Assembly: GCA_902525995.1 (NCBI GenBank)
Contig: CABZJG010000107.1
Span: 1-6,272, forward strand
Direction: 5' to 3'
Length of the DNA: 6,272 nt
Source: Paracoccaceae bacterium
GTDB lineage: Bacteria; Pseudomonadota; Alphaproteobacteria; Rhodobacterales; Rhodobacteraceae
Positions 1-5,766 of this stretch are shown here, one piece after another. Each line of letters begins with the position of its first letter. Positions within the stretch are counted from its first letter, which is position 1. Under the pieces are notes generated by a model, which had not been told where the DNA came from, did not search any database, and was given only the letters and a program-made list of their open reading frames with translations. A program made the position numbers and the translations under genes.

Positions 1-14
1 CAGGCCGAGCTGAC

Positions 15-41
15 AAAAAGCCGCCCAACAGATCAGGCGGC
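15..41 (-). terminator. Rho-independent terminator of the ubiK-type gene
   Basis: Read on the minus strand, a perfect 6-bp GC stem (GCCGCC at 41-36 pairing with GGCGGC at 25-20) encloses a 10-nt loop. It is followed at once by a run of five T (19-15). The element starts 13 bp after the stop codon of the minus-strand gene ending at 55, which is the expected place. The plus-strand reading has only a short T run after the stem, so the minus direction is favoured. Positions 1-14 are too short to assign to any gene. Confidence 0.82.
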
Positions 42-54
42 CTTTACAAAGGGA

Positions 55-324
55 TCAGGACTTCGGCGATTTTTTGCCGGTTTTCGCCGCTATCTCAAGC
101 GCATCCAAGCGCGATTTAAGGGCTTCGTTTTCTTCTCGGGCCTTGCGCGCCATGGCGTGCACGGCATCGAATTCTTCTCGGGTCACAAAATTTTGCTCAG
201 ACAACCAGCGGTCAATCAGCGATTTCATTGCATTTTCAGCTTCTTCTTTAGCCCCTTGGGCCACCCCCATCGCATTGGTCATCAGTTGCGACAGGTCATC
301 CAGCATTTTATTCTTGGTCTGCAT
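55..324 (-). CDS. ubiK: UbiK/BMFP-family accessory factor for ubiquinone biosynthesis
   Basis: This is a small cytoplasmic or membrane-peripheral protein of 89 residues. In gammaproteobacteria UbiK is an accessory factor of the ubiquinone biosynthesis complex. The same fold was described in Brucella as a membrane fusogenic protein (BMFP). The sequence shows the family layout: an amphipathic N-terminal helix (about 1-40, including MQTKNKMLDD, NAMGVAQGAKEEAE and the IDRWL segment), then the conserved FVTREEFD (46-53). A charged heptad-like coiled coil (about 54-80, KAREENEALKSRLDALE) leads into a Lys-rich tail. I chose the ATG at 324 because GGAG (334-331) lies 6 nt upstream and family members start this way. 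A TTG four codons further upstream (336) would place that Shine-Dalgarno sequence inside the gene. The gene is divergent from lgt, with its own promoter and terminator, so it is probably monocistronic. The family is clear; the biochemical role in alphaproteobacteria is inferred. Confidence 0.9.
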   Translation of the reverse strand: MQTKNKMLDDLSQLMTNAMGVAQGAKEEAENAMKSLIDRWLSEQNFVTREEFDAVHAMARKAREENEALKSRLDALEIAAKTGKKSPKS

Positions 325-349
325 CAGACTCTCCAAAGTTACTTTCTCT

Positions 350-379
350 TTTATATGGGCACTCTATGGTCAGTCTCAA
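350..379 (-). promoter_or_regulatory. Candidate sigma70 promoter of ubiK
   Basis: On the minus strand, a -35 element TTGAGA (379-374, 5 of 6 to consensus) and a -10 element TATAAA (355-350, 5 of 6) are separated by 18 bp. Transcription would start near 343, giving a leader of about 20 nt that contains the GGAG ribosome binding site of the gene starting at 324. Position, spacing and match are all reasonable, but this is pattern reading only. Confidence 0.55.
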
Positions 380-381
380 GG

Positions 382-421
382 TTGACTTTTTTGTTAAACC
401 AGATGCACAGAGGGGTAAAGG
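382..421 (+). promoter_or_regulatory. lgt upstream region: ribosome binding site and possible -35
   Basis: Two purine-rich stretches precede lgt: AGGGG (411-415) and AAAGG (417-421). The second lies 6 nt from the ATG at 428 and is the more likely Shine-Dalgarno sequence. A TTGACT (382-387, 5 of 6 to a -35 consensus) lies upstream, but no acceptable -10 is found 16-18 bp downstream of it. The ribosome binding site is well supported and the promoter is not. The lgt operon must be driven from this 103-bp divergent region or from inside the start of ubiK. Confidence 0.4.
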
Positions 422-427
422 TAAATT

Positions 428-1309
428 ATGATCGCATTTCCCAACATATCCCCCGAGATTTTCTCGATCACTATTTTTGGAATTGAACTGGCTTTGCGGT
501 GGTATGCCTTGGCCTATATCATCGGACTTTTACTGGGTTGGCGGATTGCAGTATTGGCCGCCAACAGACCCGCGCTTTGGCGCAATAATCTTTCCCCCAT
601 TGAAGCGGTGCAAGTCGAGGATCTGCTCACATGGGTGATAGTGGGCGTTATTTTGGGAGGTCGGCTTGGCTATGTTCTCTTTTATCAACCGGTTCATTTT
701 CTCTACCATCCTTTAAAAATTGTGATGATTTGGAAAGGCGGCATGGCTTTTCATGGGGGGTTAGCGGGCGTATGTGTTGCGGCATACCTGTTCTTTCGGC
801 GCAACTTGGTGCCCTACGCTTCTGGTGCGGACTTGCTGGCCCTGGCGGCACCTGCCGGGCTTCTTTTGGGGCGTGTGGCCAACTTCATCAACGCCGAACT
901 TTGGGGGCGGCCCACTGATCTTCCATGGGGCGTTATTTTCCCCGGAGAAGCCGCTCAGGCTTGCGGCCAAATTGCCGGCCTTTGTGCACGCCATCCATCT
1001 CAGCTTTATGAAGCTGTCCTCGAAGGTTTACTTTTGGGCGGGCTGCTGCTCTTTTTAGCGTTTAAAAAGGCTGCTCTTAAGAAGCCGGGCCTGATCACAG
1101 GGATTTTCTTTGCCGGCTATGGGATTGCGCGCTGTTTTGTTGAACTGGTGCGCCAACCAGATGCGCAGTTTCAGTCGCCAGAAAACCCATTGGGTTATGT
1201 CTTTGAACTTGCTGGTCTGGGCATCACCATGGGACAAATTCTGTCCCTACCAATGATTGCAGCCGGACTGTTTTTGATTTCCCGCGCCCGCAGGCACCCT
1301 TTGTCATGA
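428..1309 (+). CDS. lgt: Prolipoprotein diacylglyceryl transferase (Lgt)
   Basis: Lgt is an inner-membrane enzyme. It moves the diacylglyceryl group of phosphatidylglycerol onto the lipobox cysteine of prolipoproteins, the first step of lipoprotein maturation. The 293 residues match the family size. Visible hallmarks are LRWYALAY (23-30, containing the conserved Tyr26), the GGRLGYVLFY loop (77-86) and HGGLAG (109-114, with the essential His). The Lgt signature GRVANFINAELWGR (148-161) contains the conserved Arg149 and Asn152. RHPSQLYEA (188-196), FVELVRQPDAQF (237-248) and MGQILSLPM (268-276) follow. About seven hydrophobic membrane segments alternate with short loops. The start at 428 has AAAGG 6 nt upstream and gives the usual alphaproteobacterial N-terminus with an FPNISPEIFSI segment. 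It is the first gene of a three-gene operon, and its TGA overlaps the ATG of the next gene (ATGA, 1306-1309). No defect is seen. Confidence 0.98.
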   Translation: MIAFPNISPEIFSITIFGIELALRWYALAYIIGLLLGWRIAVLAANRPALWRNNLSPIEAVQVEDLLTWVIVGVILGGRLGYVLFYQPVHFLYHPLKIVMIWKGGMAFHGGLAGVCVAAYLFFRRNLVPYASGADLLALAAPAGLLLGRVANFINAELWGRPTDLPWGVIFPGEAAQACGQIAGLCARHPSQLYEAVLEGLLLGGLLLFLAFKKAALKKPGLITGIFFAGYGIARCFVELVRQPDAQFQSPENPLGYVFELAGLGITMGQILSLPMIAAGLFLISRARRHPLS

Positions 1310-2370
1310 CAGAGTTGACGAAAGTCCTACATCACCGCATTGCTCAAAATGGACCGATGTCGCTGGCTGAATTTATGGAAACCTGCCTGTTGCATCCCGC
1401 GCATGGGTATTACACCCAGCAAGATGTCTTTGGCGCCAGCGGTGATTTTGTGACTGCACCGGAAACCAGTCAGATGTTTGGCGAATTGCTCGGCCTATGC
1501 CTTGCGCAGAGCTGGCAGGATCAAGGCTGCCCTGCGCCTTTTGTGTTGCTTGAACTTGGTCCCGGCCGCGGCACATTGATGGCAGATATTTTACGTGCGA
1601 CATCGCGCATTGATGGCTTTCATCAGGCCATGCGTCTGCATTTATTTGAAGCCTCAAAAAAGCTCATTGATCAGCAACGTAAAAGCCTCATTGGCTTTGA
1701 CCCGGTCTGGCTCGACAATTTGGCAGATTTGCCAAACCTGCCGCTGTTTTGCGTTGCAAATGAATTTTTTGACGCCCTGCCCCTACATCAATATCAACGC
1801 AAGGGAGAGGGCTGGCATGAACGGCAGATCGGCTTAACCGATGGTCAGCTGTCGATCGGATTGAATAAAAACCCAAGCGTCACGCCGCAACTTAAAGCCC
1901 GGATTGAAGACACGGCAGAGGGCGATATCGTGGAAATCAATCCACAAACCCGAGCCATCGCAGCCCAGATTGGCAACCACATAGAAGCCTATAAAGGCGT
2001 TGCAATAATCATTGATTACGGGAATTGGCGCTCGCTTGGGGATACGATTCAAGCGGTAAAAAACCATCAATTCGTGGATATTCTTAAGGCCCCAGGCGAG
2101 GTCGATCTGACCGCACATGTTGATTTTGAAGCCATTGTGAACGCCGCCGCTTGTGCAGCTTCGCGGCTCACACCGCAGGGGGTTTTGCTTGAAAGGCTTG
2201 GCATTACGCCGCGCGCTCAAACCTTGGCAAAAAACCTAAGCGGCCCAGCGCTGGAGCACCATATCGCCGCGCATCGGCGCTTGACGCATCCCGATGAAAT
2301 GGGAACAGTGTTCAAAGCCCTTGCGCTGTTTCCAAAGGCATCATCGCCGCCGCCAGGATTTCAAACATGA
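1306..2370 (+). CDS. MidA/NDUFAF7-family SAM-dependent methyltransferase (COG1565)
   Basis: This 354-residue protein belongs to the family of mitochondrial NDUFAF7/MidA. In eukaryotes that enzyme dimethylates an arginine of the complex I subunit NDUFS2 during assembly. In a bacterium the likely target is the NuoD homologue, which is inference. Visible family features are the N-terminal HPAHGYY (30-36), SGDFVTAPETS (45-55) and the SAM-binding motif I LELGPGRGT (82-90). After these come ANEFFDALP (151-159), IIIDYG (234-239), the APGEVDLTAHVDF block (262-274) and the C-terminal MGTVFKAL (332-339). The start overlaps the lgt stop by 4 bp and has no clear Shine-Dalgarno sequence of its own, so it is probably translated by reinitiation after lgt. 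Its stop overlaps the pgeF start in the same way. Length and motifs look complete. Family assignment is firm; substrate is not shown by the sequence. Confidence 0.93.
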   Translation: MTELTKVLHHRIAQNGPMSLAEFMETCLLHPAHGYYTQQDVFGASGDFVTAPETSQMFGELLGLCLAQSWQDQGCPAPFVLLELGPGRGTLMADILRATSRIDGFHQAMRLHLFEASKKLIDQQRKSLIGFDPVWLDNLADLPNLPLFCVANEFFDALPLHQYQRKGEGWHERQIGLTDGQLSIGLNKNPSVTPQLKARIEDTAEGDIVEINPQTRAIAAQIGNHIEAYKGVAIIIDYGNWRSLGDTIQAVKNHQFVDILKAPGEVDLTAHVDFEAIVNAAACAASRLTPQGVLLERLGITPRAQTLAKNLSGPALEHHIAAHRRLTHPDEMGTVFKALALFPKASSPPPGFQT

Positions 2371-3131
2371 CACTTGAACGGATTACATCGCCGCTATTAC
2401 AGCCGTTCAAACACGGGTTTTACACCCGAGTGGGCGGCGCCTCTTCGGGCATTTTTGCCGGTCTTAATTGTGGTCTGTCATCTTCAGATCAAGCTGAAAT
2501 CGTGTCCATCAACAGAGCCCGCGTAGCCCAAGATATGGGAGTAAAACCACAAAGCCTTGTCACTGTTCATCAAACACATTCTGCCGATGTGTTGATCATT
2601 GACGCCGCGATACGTCCGGCCACCTCGGCCGATGCATTGGTAACCGCAACCCCGCAGCTGGCCCTTGGTGTGCTCAGTGCAGATTGCCAGCCGGTTCTGT
2701 TTGCCGATCCCAAAGCTGGCGTGATCGGTGCCGCGCATGCGGGTTGGCGGGGCGCATTAGACGGTATTTTGGAAGCAACTTTAGAGGCTATTGAAGGCCT
2801 TGGTGCGCAGCGAGAAAACACTAGCGCAGTGATTGGCCCCTGTATTAGCCAGGCCGCCTATGAAGTGGGGCAAGAGTTTTTTGAACGGTTTGCCGATCAT
2901 GACCCAACGGCTTTGCAGTATTTTATCAACAGTCAAACCGTTGGGAAATATCTGTTCGATTTGCCTGGATATGGCCTAAGCCGCTTGCGCGCAGCTGATG
3001 TAAAAACCGCCAATTGGACCCGTGACTGCAGCTATGCAGATGCGCGCCGGTTCTATTCGTATCGGCGCACAACCCACCAAGGCCAAGCCGATTATGGCCG
3101 AATGATTGCCACGATAAAATTAGGCGCTTAA
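2367..3131 (+). CDS. pgeF: Peptidoglycan editing factor PgeF (YfiH/laccase-domain family)
   Basis: This 254-residue protein is of the YfiH/YlmD/COG1496 family. The E. coli member removes UDP-MurNAc-L-Ser and so keeps serine out of peptidoglycan. Related proteins, including human FAMIN, act as purine nucleoside phosphorylases or deaminases, and older annotations say polyphenol oxidase or laccase. The three metal-binding residues are visible: His71 in VHQTHSADV (67-75), Cys107 in LSADCQPVLF (103-112) and His124 in GAAHAGWRG (121-129). The IGPCISQAAYEVG block (156-168) and the C-terminal CSYADARRFYSYRR (221-234) with GR (244-245) are also typical. The start at 2367 overlaps the preceding stop (ATGA) and has AGGA (2355-2358) 8 nt upstream, so it can be coupled and also initiate independently. 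It is the last gene of the lgt operon; no terminator hairpin with a T run follows. It converges on the Lrp-type gene. Confidence 0.94.
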   Translation: MTLERITSPLLQPFKHGFYTRVGGASSGIFAGLNCGLSSSDQAEIVSINRARVAQDMGVKPQSLVTVHQTHSADVLIIDAAIRPATSADALVTATPQLALGVLSADCQPVLFADPKAGVIGAAHAGWRGALDGILEATLEAIEGLGAQRENTSAVIGPCISQAAYEVGQEFFERFADHDPTALQYFINSQTVGKYLFDLPGYGLSRLRAADVKTANWTRDCSYADARRFYSYRRTTHQGQADYGRMIATIKLGA

Positions 3132-3137
3132 ACCGCC

Positions 3138-3638
3138 TTAGGGCTGCATTGCCAAACGCTCTTCAAGCACCTCAAAGGGCACGCCCGAGTCTTCTTTCGC
3201 GGCGCGGATCACCAAAGATGTTTTGACGCTTCCCACATTGGGAGCGGTCAGCAATTCACCGGTCAGAAAAGATTGAAAACTGCTTAAGTCCGGCGCGACG
3301 CATTTTAGCATAAAGTCAACTTCGCCGTTGAGCATGTGACATTCGCGCACCAGCGGCCAGGCCACGCAGCGCTCTTCGAATTCGCGCAAATCAACCTCAG
3401 CCTGGCTTTGCAGACCGACCATTGCAAAAACCTGCACCTCAAAACCAAGTTGCCGGCTGTTGACCTCGGCATGATAGCCGCGAATAAAGCCAAGCTCTTC
3501 TAGCCCGCGCACCCGGCGCAAACATGGGGGCGCCGATATTCCGACGCGGCGCGCCAGTTCAACATTTGTCATCCGCCCATTGGCCTGCAATTCTGCTAAA
3601 ATGAGCCGGTCAATAGGATCTAAACGAGGCAAAGGCAT
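3138..3638 (-). CDS. Lrp/AsnC-family transcriptional regulator
   Basis: This 166-residue protein has the standard two-domain Lrp/AsnC layout. The N-terminal winged helix-turn-helix starts at LDPIDRLILAELQANGRMTN (6-25). The recognition region is VELARRVGISAPPCLRRVRG (26-45), followed by LEELGFIRGYHAEVN (46-60). The C-terminal RAM (AsnC ligand-binding) domain covers about 67-150 and includes the REFEERCVAWPLVRECHMLNGEVDFML region, with the Gly-Glu-Val-Asp motif around 105-108. Such proteins form octamers or dimers of dimers, bind amino acids or related small molecules, and often repress their own gene. The ATG at 3638 has GGAG (3649-3646) 7 nt upstream. It is divergent from trxB across a region carrying an AT-rich symmetric site, so self-control and trxB control are plausible. 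The ligand and the exact subgroup (Lrp, AsnC, BkdR, PutR and others) cannot be told from the sequence. Confidence 0.95.
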   Translation of the reverse strand: MPLPRLDPIDRLILAELQANGRMTNVELARRVGISAPPCLRRVRGLEELGFIRGYHAEVNSRQLGFEVQVFAMVGLQSQAEVDLREFEERCVAWPLVRECHMLNGEVDFMLKCVAPDLSSFQSFLTGELLTAPNVGSVKTSLVIRAAKEDSGVPFEVLEERLAMQP

Positions 3639-3690
3639 TGCAAAACTCCGATAATTTGCCGTTTCTTACAGCAATTGGGGGGGCTTGCGC

Positions 3691-3720
3691 AATAATATTT
3701 CAATTTACCGCAATATTATT
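3691..3720. promoter_or_regulatory. Candidate Lrp/AsnC operator pair between lrp-type gene and trxB
   Basis: Two 9-bp AT-rich arms, AATAATATT (3691-3699) and AATATTATT (3712-3720), are exact reverse complements with a 12-bp spacer. Their centres are 21 bp apart, or two helical turns. The right arm with its flanks matches 12 of 15 positions of the E. coli Lrp consensus YAGHAWATTWTDCTR, including the ATATTAT core and the following TCT. The left arm, read on the other strand, matches about 10 of 15. The site lies 53 bp upstream of the regulator's start codon and 112 bp upstream of trxB. Consensus transfer from E. coli to this regulator is inference. Confidence 0.5.
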
Positions 3721-3721
3721 C

Positions 3722-3748
3722 TCGGCAGCAGGTCCATGACCTTGCCGA
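3722..3748. repeat. Imperfect 11-bp hairpin in the lrp-trxB intergenic region
   Basis: The left arm TCGGCA (3722-3727), a 2-nt bulge GC, and AGGTC (3730-3734) pair with GACCTTGCCGA (3738-3748) across a 3-nt loop CAT. No T run follows on either strand, so it is not a classical terminator. It starts 2 bp after the AT-rich operator-like dyad. It could be a protein-binding dyad, or a leader hairpin if transcription of trxB begins upstream of it. Confidence 0.5.
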
Positions 3749-3762
3749 AAAGATAATTGGCG

Positions 3763-3799
3763 CTAAGGGGTTTTACAGCCGCCCTTAGGGCGATATATG
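3763..3799 (+). promoter_or_regulatory. Candidate trxB promoter with overlapping dyad
   Basis: A -35-like TTTACA (3772-3777, 5 of 6) and a -10-like TATATG (3794-3799, 4 of 6) are 16 bp apart. A start of transcription near 3806 would leave a leader of about 27 nt before the trxB ATG at 3833. An inverted repeat, CTAAGGG (3763-3769) and CCCTTAG (3782-3788), flanks the -35. The spacer itself holds GCCCTTAGGGC (3781-3791), symmetric except for its central base. The overlap suggests an operator, but the -10 is mediocre. Confidence 0.4.
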
Positions 3800-3832
3800 C
3801 CTATGGAACGTTTGAAAATGAATAGGTAGATG

Positions 3833-4774
3833 ATGTCTGATACCCGCCATACCAAAGTTTTAATCATCGGCTCTGGCCCGACCGGATACACTGCAGGAGT
3901 TTATGCCAGCCGCGCGATGCTAGAGCCCATTTTGGTGCAAGGGATCGAGCCGGGCGGGCAGCTGACCACAACGACCGAAGTTGAAAACTGGCCCGGTGAC
4001 ACCGAAGTGCAAGGTCCGGATTTAATGGTCCGCATGGAAGCCCACGCCAAAGCCATGGGCACCGAGATTATCGGCGATATCATCAGCGATCTGGACCTGA
4101 GCCAGCGGCCCTTTACAGCCAAAGGCGATAGCGGCGCGACCTATACTGCCGACGCGGTGATCCTTGCCACGGGGGCGCGGGCCAAATGGCTTGGCCTGCC
4201 GTCCGAAGAAAAGTTCAAAGGATTTGGCGTCTCTGCCTGTGCCACCTGTGACGGGTTCTTTTACCGCGGACAAGAGATCGTCGTCATCGGCGGCGGCAAT
4301 ACAGCCGTGGAAGAGGCGCTGTTTCTGACCAATTTTGCAAGCAAGGTTACGCTGATCCACCGCCGCGATGAGCTGCGGGCAGAAAAGGTTTTACAAAACC
4401 GTTTGCTAAAGCATCCCAAAATTGAACCGCTCTGGTTTCACGAATTGGATGAAGTGGTGGGCACTGATGCCCCGCTTGGTGTAGAGGTCGTGCGTGCAAA
4501 GCACACGAAAACCGGTAAAATTACAGAAATTCCCTGCAAAGGCGTTTTTGTGGCTATTGGCCATGCGCCGGCCAATGAATTGGTCAAGGATGTGCTCGAA
4601 ACCCATAGCGGCGGCTATGTTAAGGTTGAAGCGGGCAGCACCCGCACCTCGATCCCGGGCGTGTTTGCTGCGGGCGATTTAACCGATCATATCTATCGCC
4701 AAGCTGTGACCAGCGCCGGTATGGGATGTATGGCAGCGCTGGACGCAGAAAAATTTATCGCCGAGCAAGCGTAA
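3833..4774 (+). CDS. trxB: Thioredoxin-disulfide reductase (TrxB)
   Basis: TrxB is a cytoplasmic homodimeric flavoprotein that passes electrons from NADPH through FAD and a redox-active disulfide to thioredoxin. Counting from the chosen start (313 residues, usual size), the FAD-binding GSGPTG is at 13-18 and GGQLTTTTEVENWPG at 41-55. The redox centre CATC is at 136-139, followed by DGFFYRG. The NADPH motif GGGNTA is at 154-159, with HRRD (176-179) contacting the 2'-phosphate. The C-terminal FAD motif GVFAAGD is at 276-282. Two ATG codons are adjacent (3830 and 3833). I prefer the second: it puts AGG (3824-3826) 6 nt upstream rather than 3 and gives the usual MSDTRHTKV start. The FAD loop reads GSGPTG where GSGPAG is usual, a conservative small-residue change. 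The gene is divergent from the Lrp-type regulator and convergent with the phzF-like gene 23 bp downstream, with no terminator in between. Confidence 0.97.
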   Translation: MSDTRHTKVLIIGSGPTGYTAGVYASRAMLEPILVQGIEPGGQLTTTTEVENWPGDTEVQGPDLMVRMEAHAKAMGTEIIGDIISDLDLSQRPFTAKGDSGATYTADAVILATGARAKWLGLPSEEKFKGFGVSACATCDGFFYRGQEIVVIGGGNTAVEEALFLTNFASKVTLIHRRDELRAEKVLQNRLLKHPKIEPLWFHELDEVVGTDAPLGVEVVRAKHTKTGKITEIPCKGVFVAIGHAPANELVKDVLETHSGGYVKVEAGSTRTSIPGVFAAGDLTDHIYRQAVTSAGMGCMAALDAEKFIAEQA

Positions 4775-4797
4775 CACAACCGCCTGCTCCACAGGGA

Positions 4798-5673
4798 TTA
4801 AAGCAGCAGCTCGCCGCTCATCAGCACATGGCCTGATCCAGCAACCTCTACCCCGGTGATCGCGTTGGCGGAACCAAGTACCTTCACATTTGCCTGCCCC
4901 GGCCGGCCCATCCAGTGACCCTGTTCGGCGATAATTGACGGCTGTTTGATCAATCCGTGATGCCACAGATAGGCTGCCATGGCGCCAGTGGCTGATCCGG
5001 TAAAAGGATCTTCGGCCGGATTGGGCGGCAACATCAAAAGCCGCGAAAAAGTATCAGCTTCCTCGCTGATGCCTTGCAGCGACACCCAAAACGGTTCCAT
5101 CCAGTTGGTGGAAGGGTGTTTTTCCCTCGCCTTTTCAAGAGATTGCGCATTTATTTCCAACTTACGCAGAACCTCATGATCCTTCACAACAGCAATGCAG
5201 AATGGCAAACCGGTTGAGACAATCTGTGGCGGCGCAATAATGTCAGCGGCATCAATTGTGCCAATGTCCGCAACAGTTTTAGCATCAATAACCGGTCCAA
5301 ATTCAGGCGCTATTTGCGTCATCATAACCTTTTGCCGGCCCGCACTTAGGTCAATGCGAATAGGGATAATCCCAGCGCCTGTTTCCAAGGTCAAAGGCCC
5401 GCCCACAATTTTCCCCCGATGCAGCAGTGATAGAACTGTCGCTACGGTCGGGTGCCCTGCAAATGGGATTTCGCCGCTGGCTAGAAAATACCTAACTTTG
5501 ACATCTGCTTTGGTCGAGTGTTCCACAAAAGTACATTCTAACAATGATGTTTCGCGGACAAATTTAATGCAAGTTTCGTCGCTCAGACCACCGGCATCAT
5601 GGACAACAGCGCATCCGTTTCCGGCAAAAGCTTCGCTGGCAAACGCATCTACCCAGTCTGTTTGATATCGCAT
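4798..5673 (-). CDS. PhzF-like isomerase/epimerase family protein
   Basis: This 291-residue protein has the diaminopimelate-epimerase-like double-barrel fold of the PhzF family. In phenazine producers PhzF isomerises trans-2,3-dihydro-3-hydroxyanthranilate. Most homologues, such as E. coli YddE, have no settled substrate, and no phenazine genes are present here. Visible motifs are DAFASEAFAGNGCAVV (9-24), the catalytic-Glu segment SLLECTFVEHS (43-53, Glu46 in the place of PhzF Glu45) and ASGEIPFAGHPTVATV (65-80). The second half has EDPFTGSATGAMAAYLW (221-237) and EQGHWMGRPGQ (250-260). Both halves look intact. The ATG at 5673 has GAGGG (5687-5683) 9 nt upstream. A start-stop pair ATGTGA sits in frame just before it but is too close to the Shine-Dalgarno sequence to be used efficiently. 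It may be transcribed alone or with the DUF1150 gene 93 bp upstream. Substrate is unknown. Confidence 0.93.
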   Translation of the reverse strand: MRYQTDWVDAFASEAFAGNGCAVVHDAGGLSDETCIKFVRETSLLECTFVEHSTKADVKVRYFLASGEIPFAGHPTVATVLSLLHRGKIVGGPLTLETGAGIIPIRIDLSAGRQKVMMTQIAPEFGPVIDAKTVADIGTIDAADIIAPPQIVSTGLPFCIAVVKDHEVLRKLEINAQSLEKAREKHPSTNWMEPFWVSLQGISEEADTFSRLLMLPPNPAEDPFTGSATGAMAAYLWHHGLIKQPSIIAEQGHWMGRPGQANVKVLGSANAITGVEVAGSGHVLMSGELLL

Positions 5674-5698
5674 GTATCACATCCCTCTAAGATAAAGC

Positions 5699-5724
5699 CC
5701 TTATTGATAATATAAGGTTAACCT
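5699..5724. promoter_or_regulatory. Overlapping dyads upstream of the phzF-like gene
   Basis: CCTTAT (5699-5704) and ATAAGG (5712-5717) form an inverted repeat with a 7-bp spacer. A perfect 10-bp palindrome AGGTTAACCT (5715-5724) overlaps its right arm. On the minus strand a TATATT (5714-5709) within the dyad resembles a -10. The only -35-like hexamer, TTGATC (5740-5735), is 20 bp away, which is long for an unassisted sigma70 promoter. The position 26-51 bp upstream of the phzF-like ATG suits an operator or a promoter core. Which one, and for which regulator, is not shown. Confidence 0.35.
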
Positions 5725-5766
5725 AGCGTTCAGGGATCAATTTCACCAGCCTGTGTTGGTTTAAAA

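Noticed and set aside
3122..3138. Possible bidirectional terminator between pgeF and the Lrp-type gene (AGGCG/CGCCT hairpin).
   Set aside because: The stem is only 5 bp, the next pair is mismatched, and no T run follows on either strand; it also lies over the stop codons.
3738..3758. A tiny open frame of six codons (ATG ACC TTG CCG AAA AGA TAA) in the lrp-trxB region, as a possible leader peptide.
   Set aside because: It has no proper ribosome binding site, lies inside the hairpin arm, and has no attenuator structure after it.
4775..4797. Possible terminator between the convergent trxB and phzF-like genes.
   Set aside because: Only a CCTG/CAGG 4-bp pairing is present and there is no T run.
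5195..5665. A 156-codon open frame on the plus strand opposite the phzF-like gene, and similar long frames opposite or within other genes.
   Set aside because: It is a shadow frame of a well-supported gene, with no ribosome binding site and no recognisable protein features.
4798..5673. Phenazine biosynthesis suggested by the PhzF-like gene.
   Set aside because: No other phz gene is present, and most PhzF-like proteins in non-producers have unrelated or unknown roles.
5674..5682. In-frame ATGTGA start-stop pair just before the phzF-like start, as a possible regulatory mini-frame.
   Set aside because: It directly abuts the Shine-Dalgarno sequence, too close for initiation; the arrangement is probably chance.
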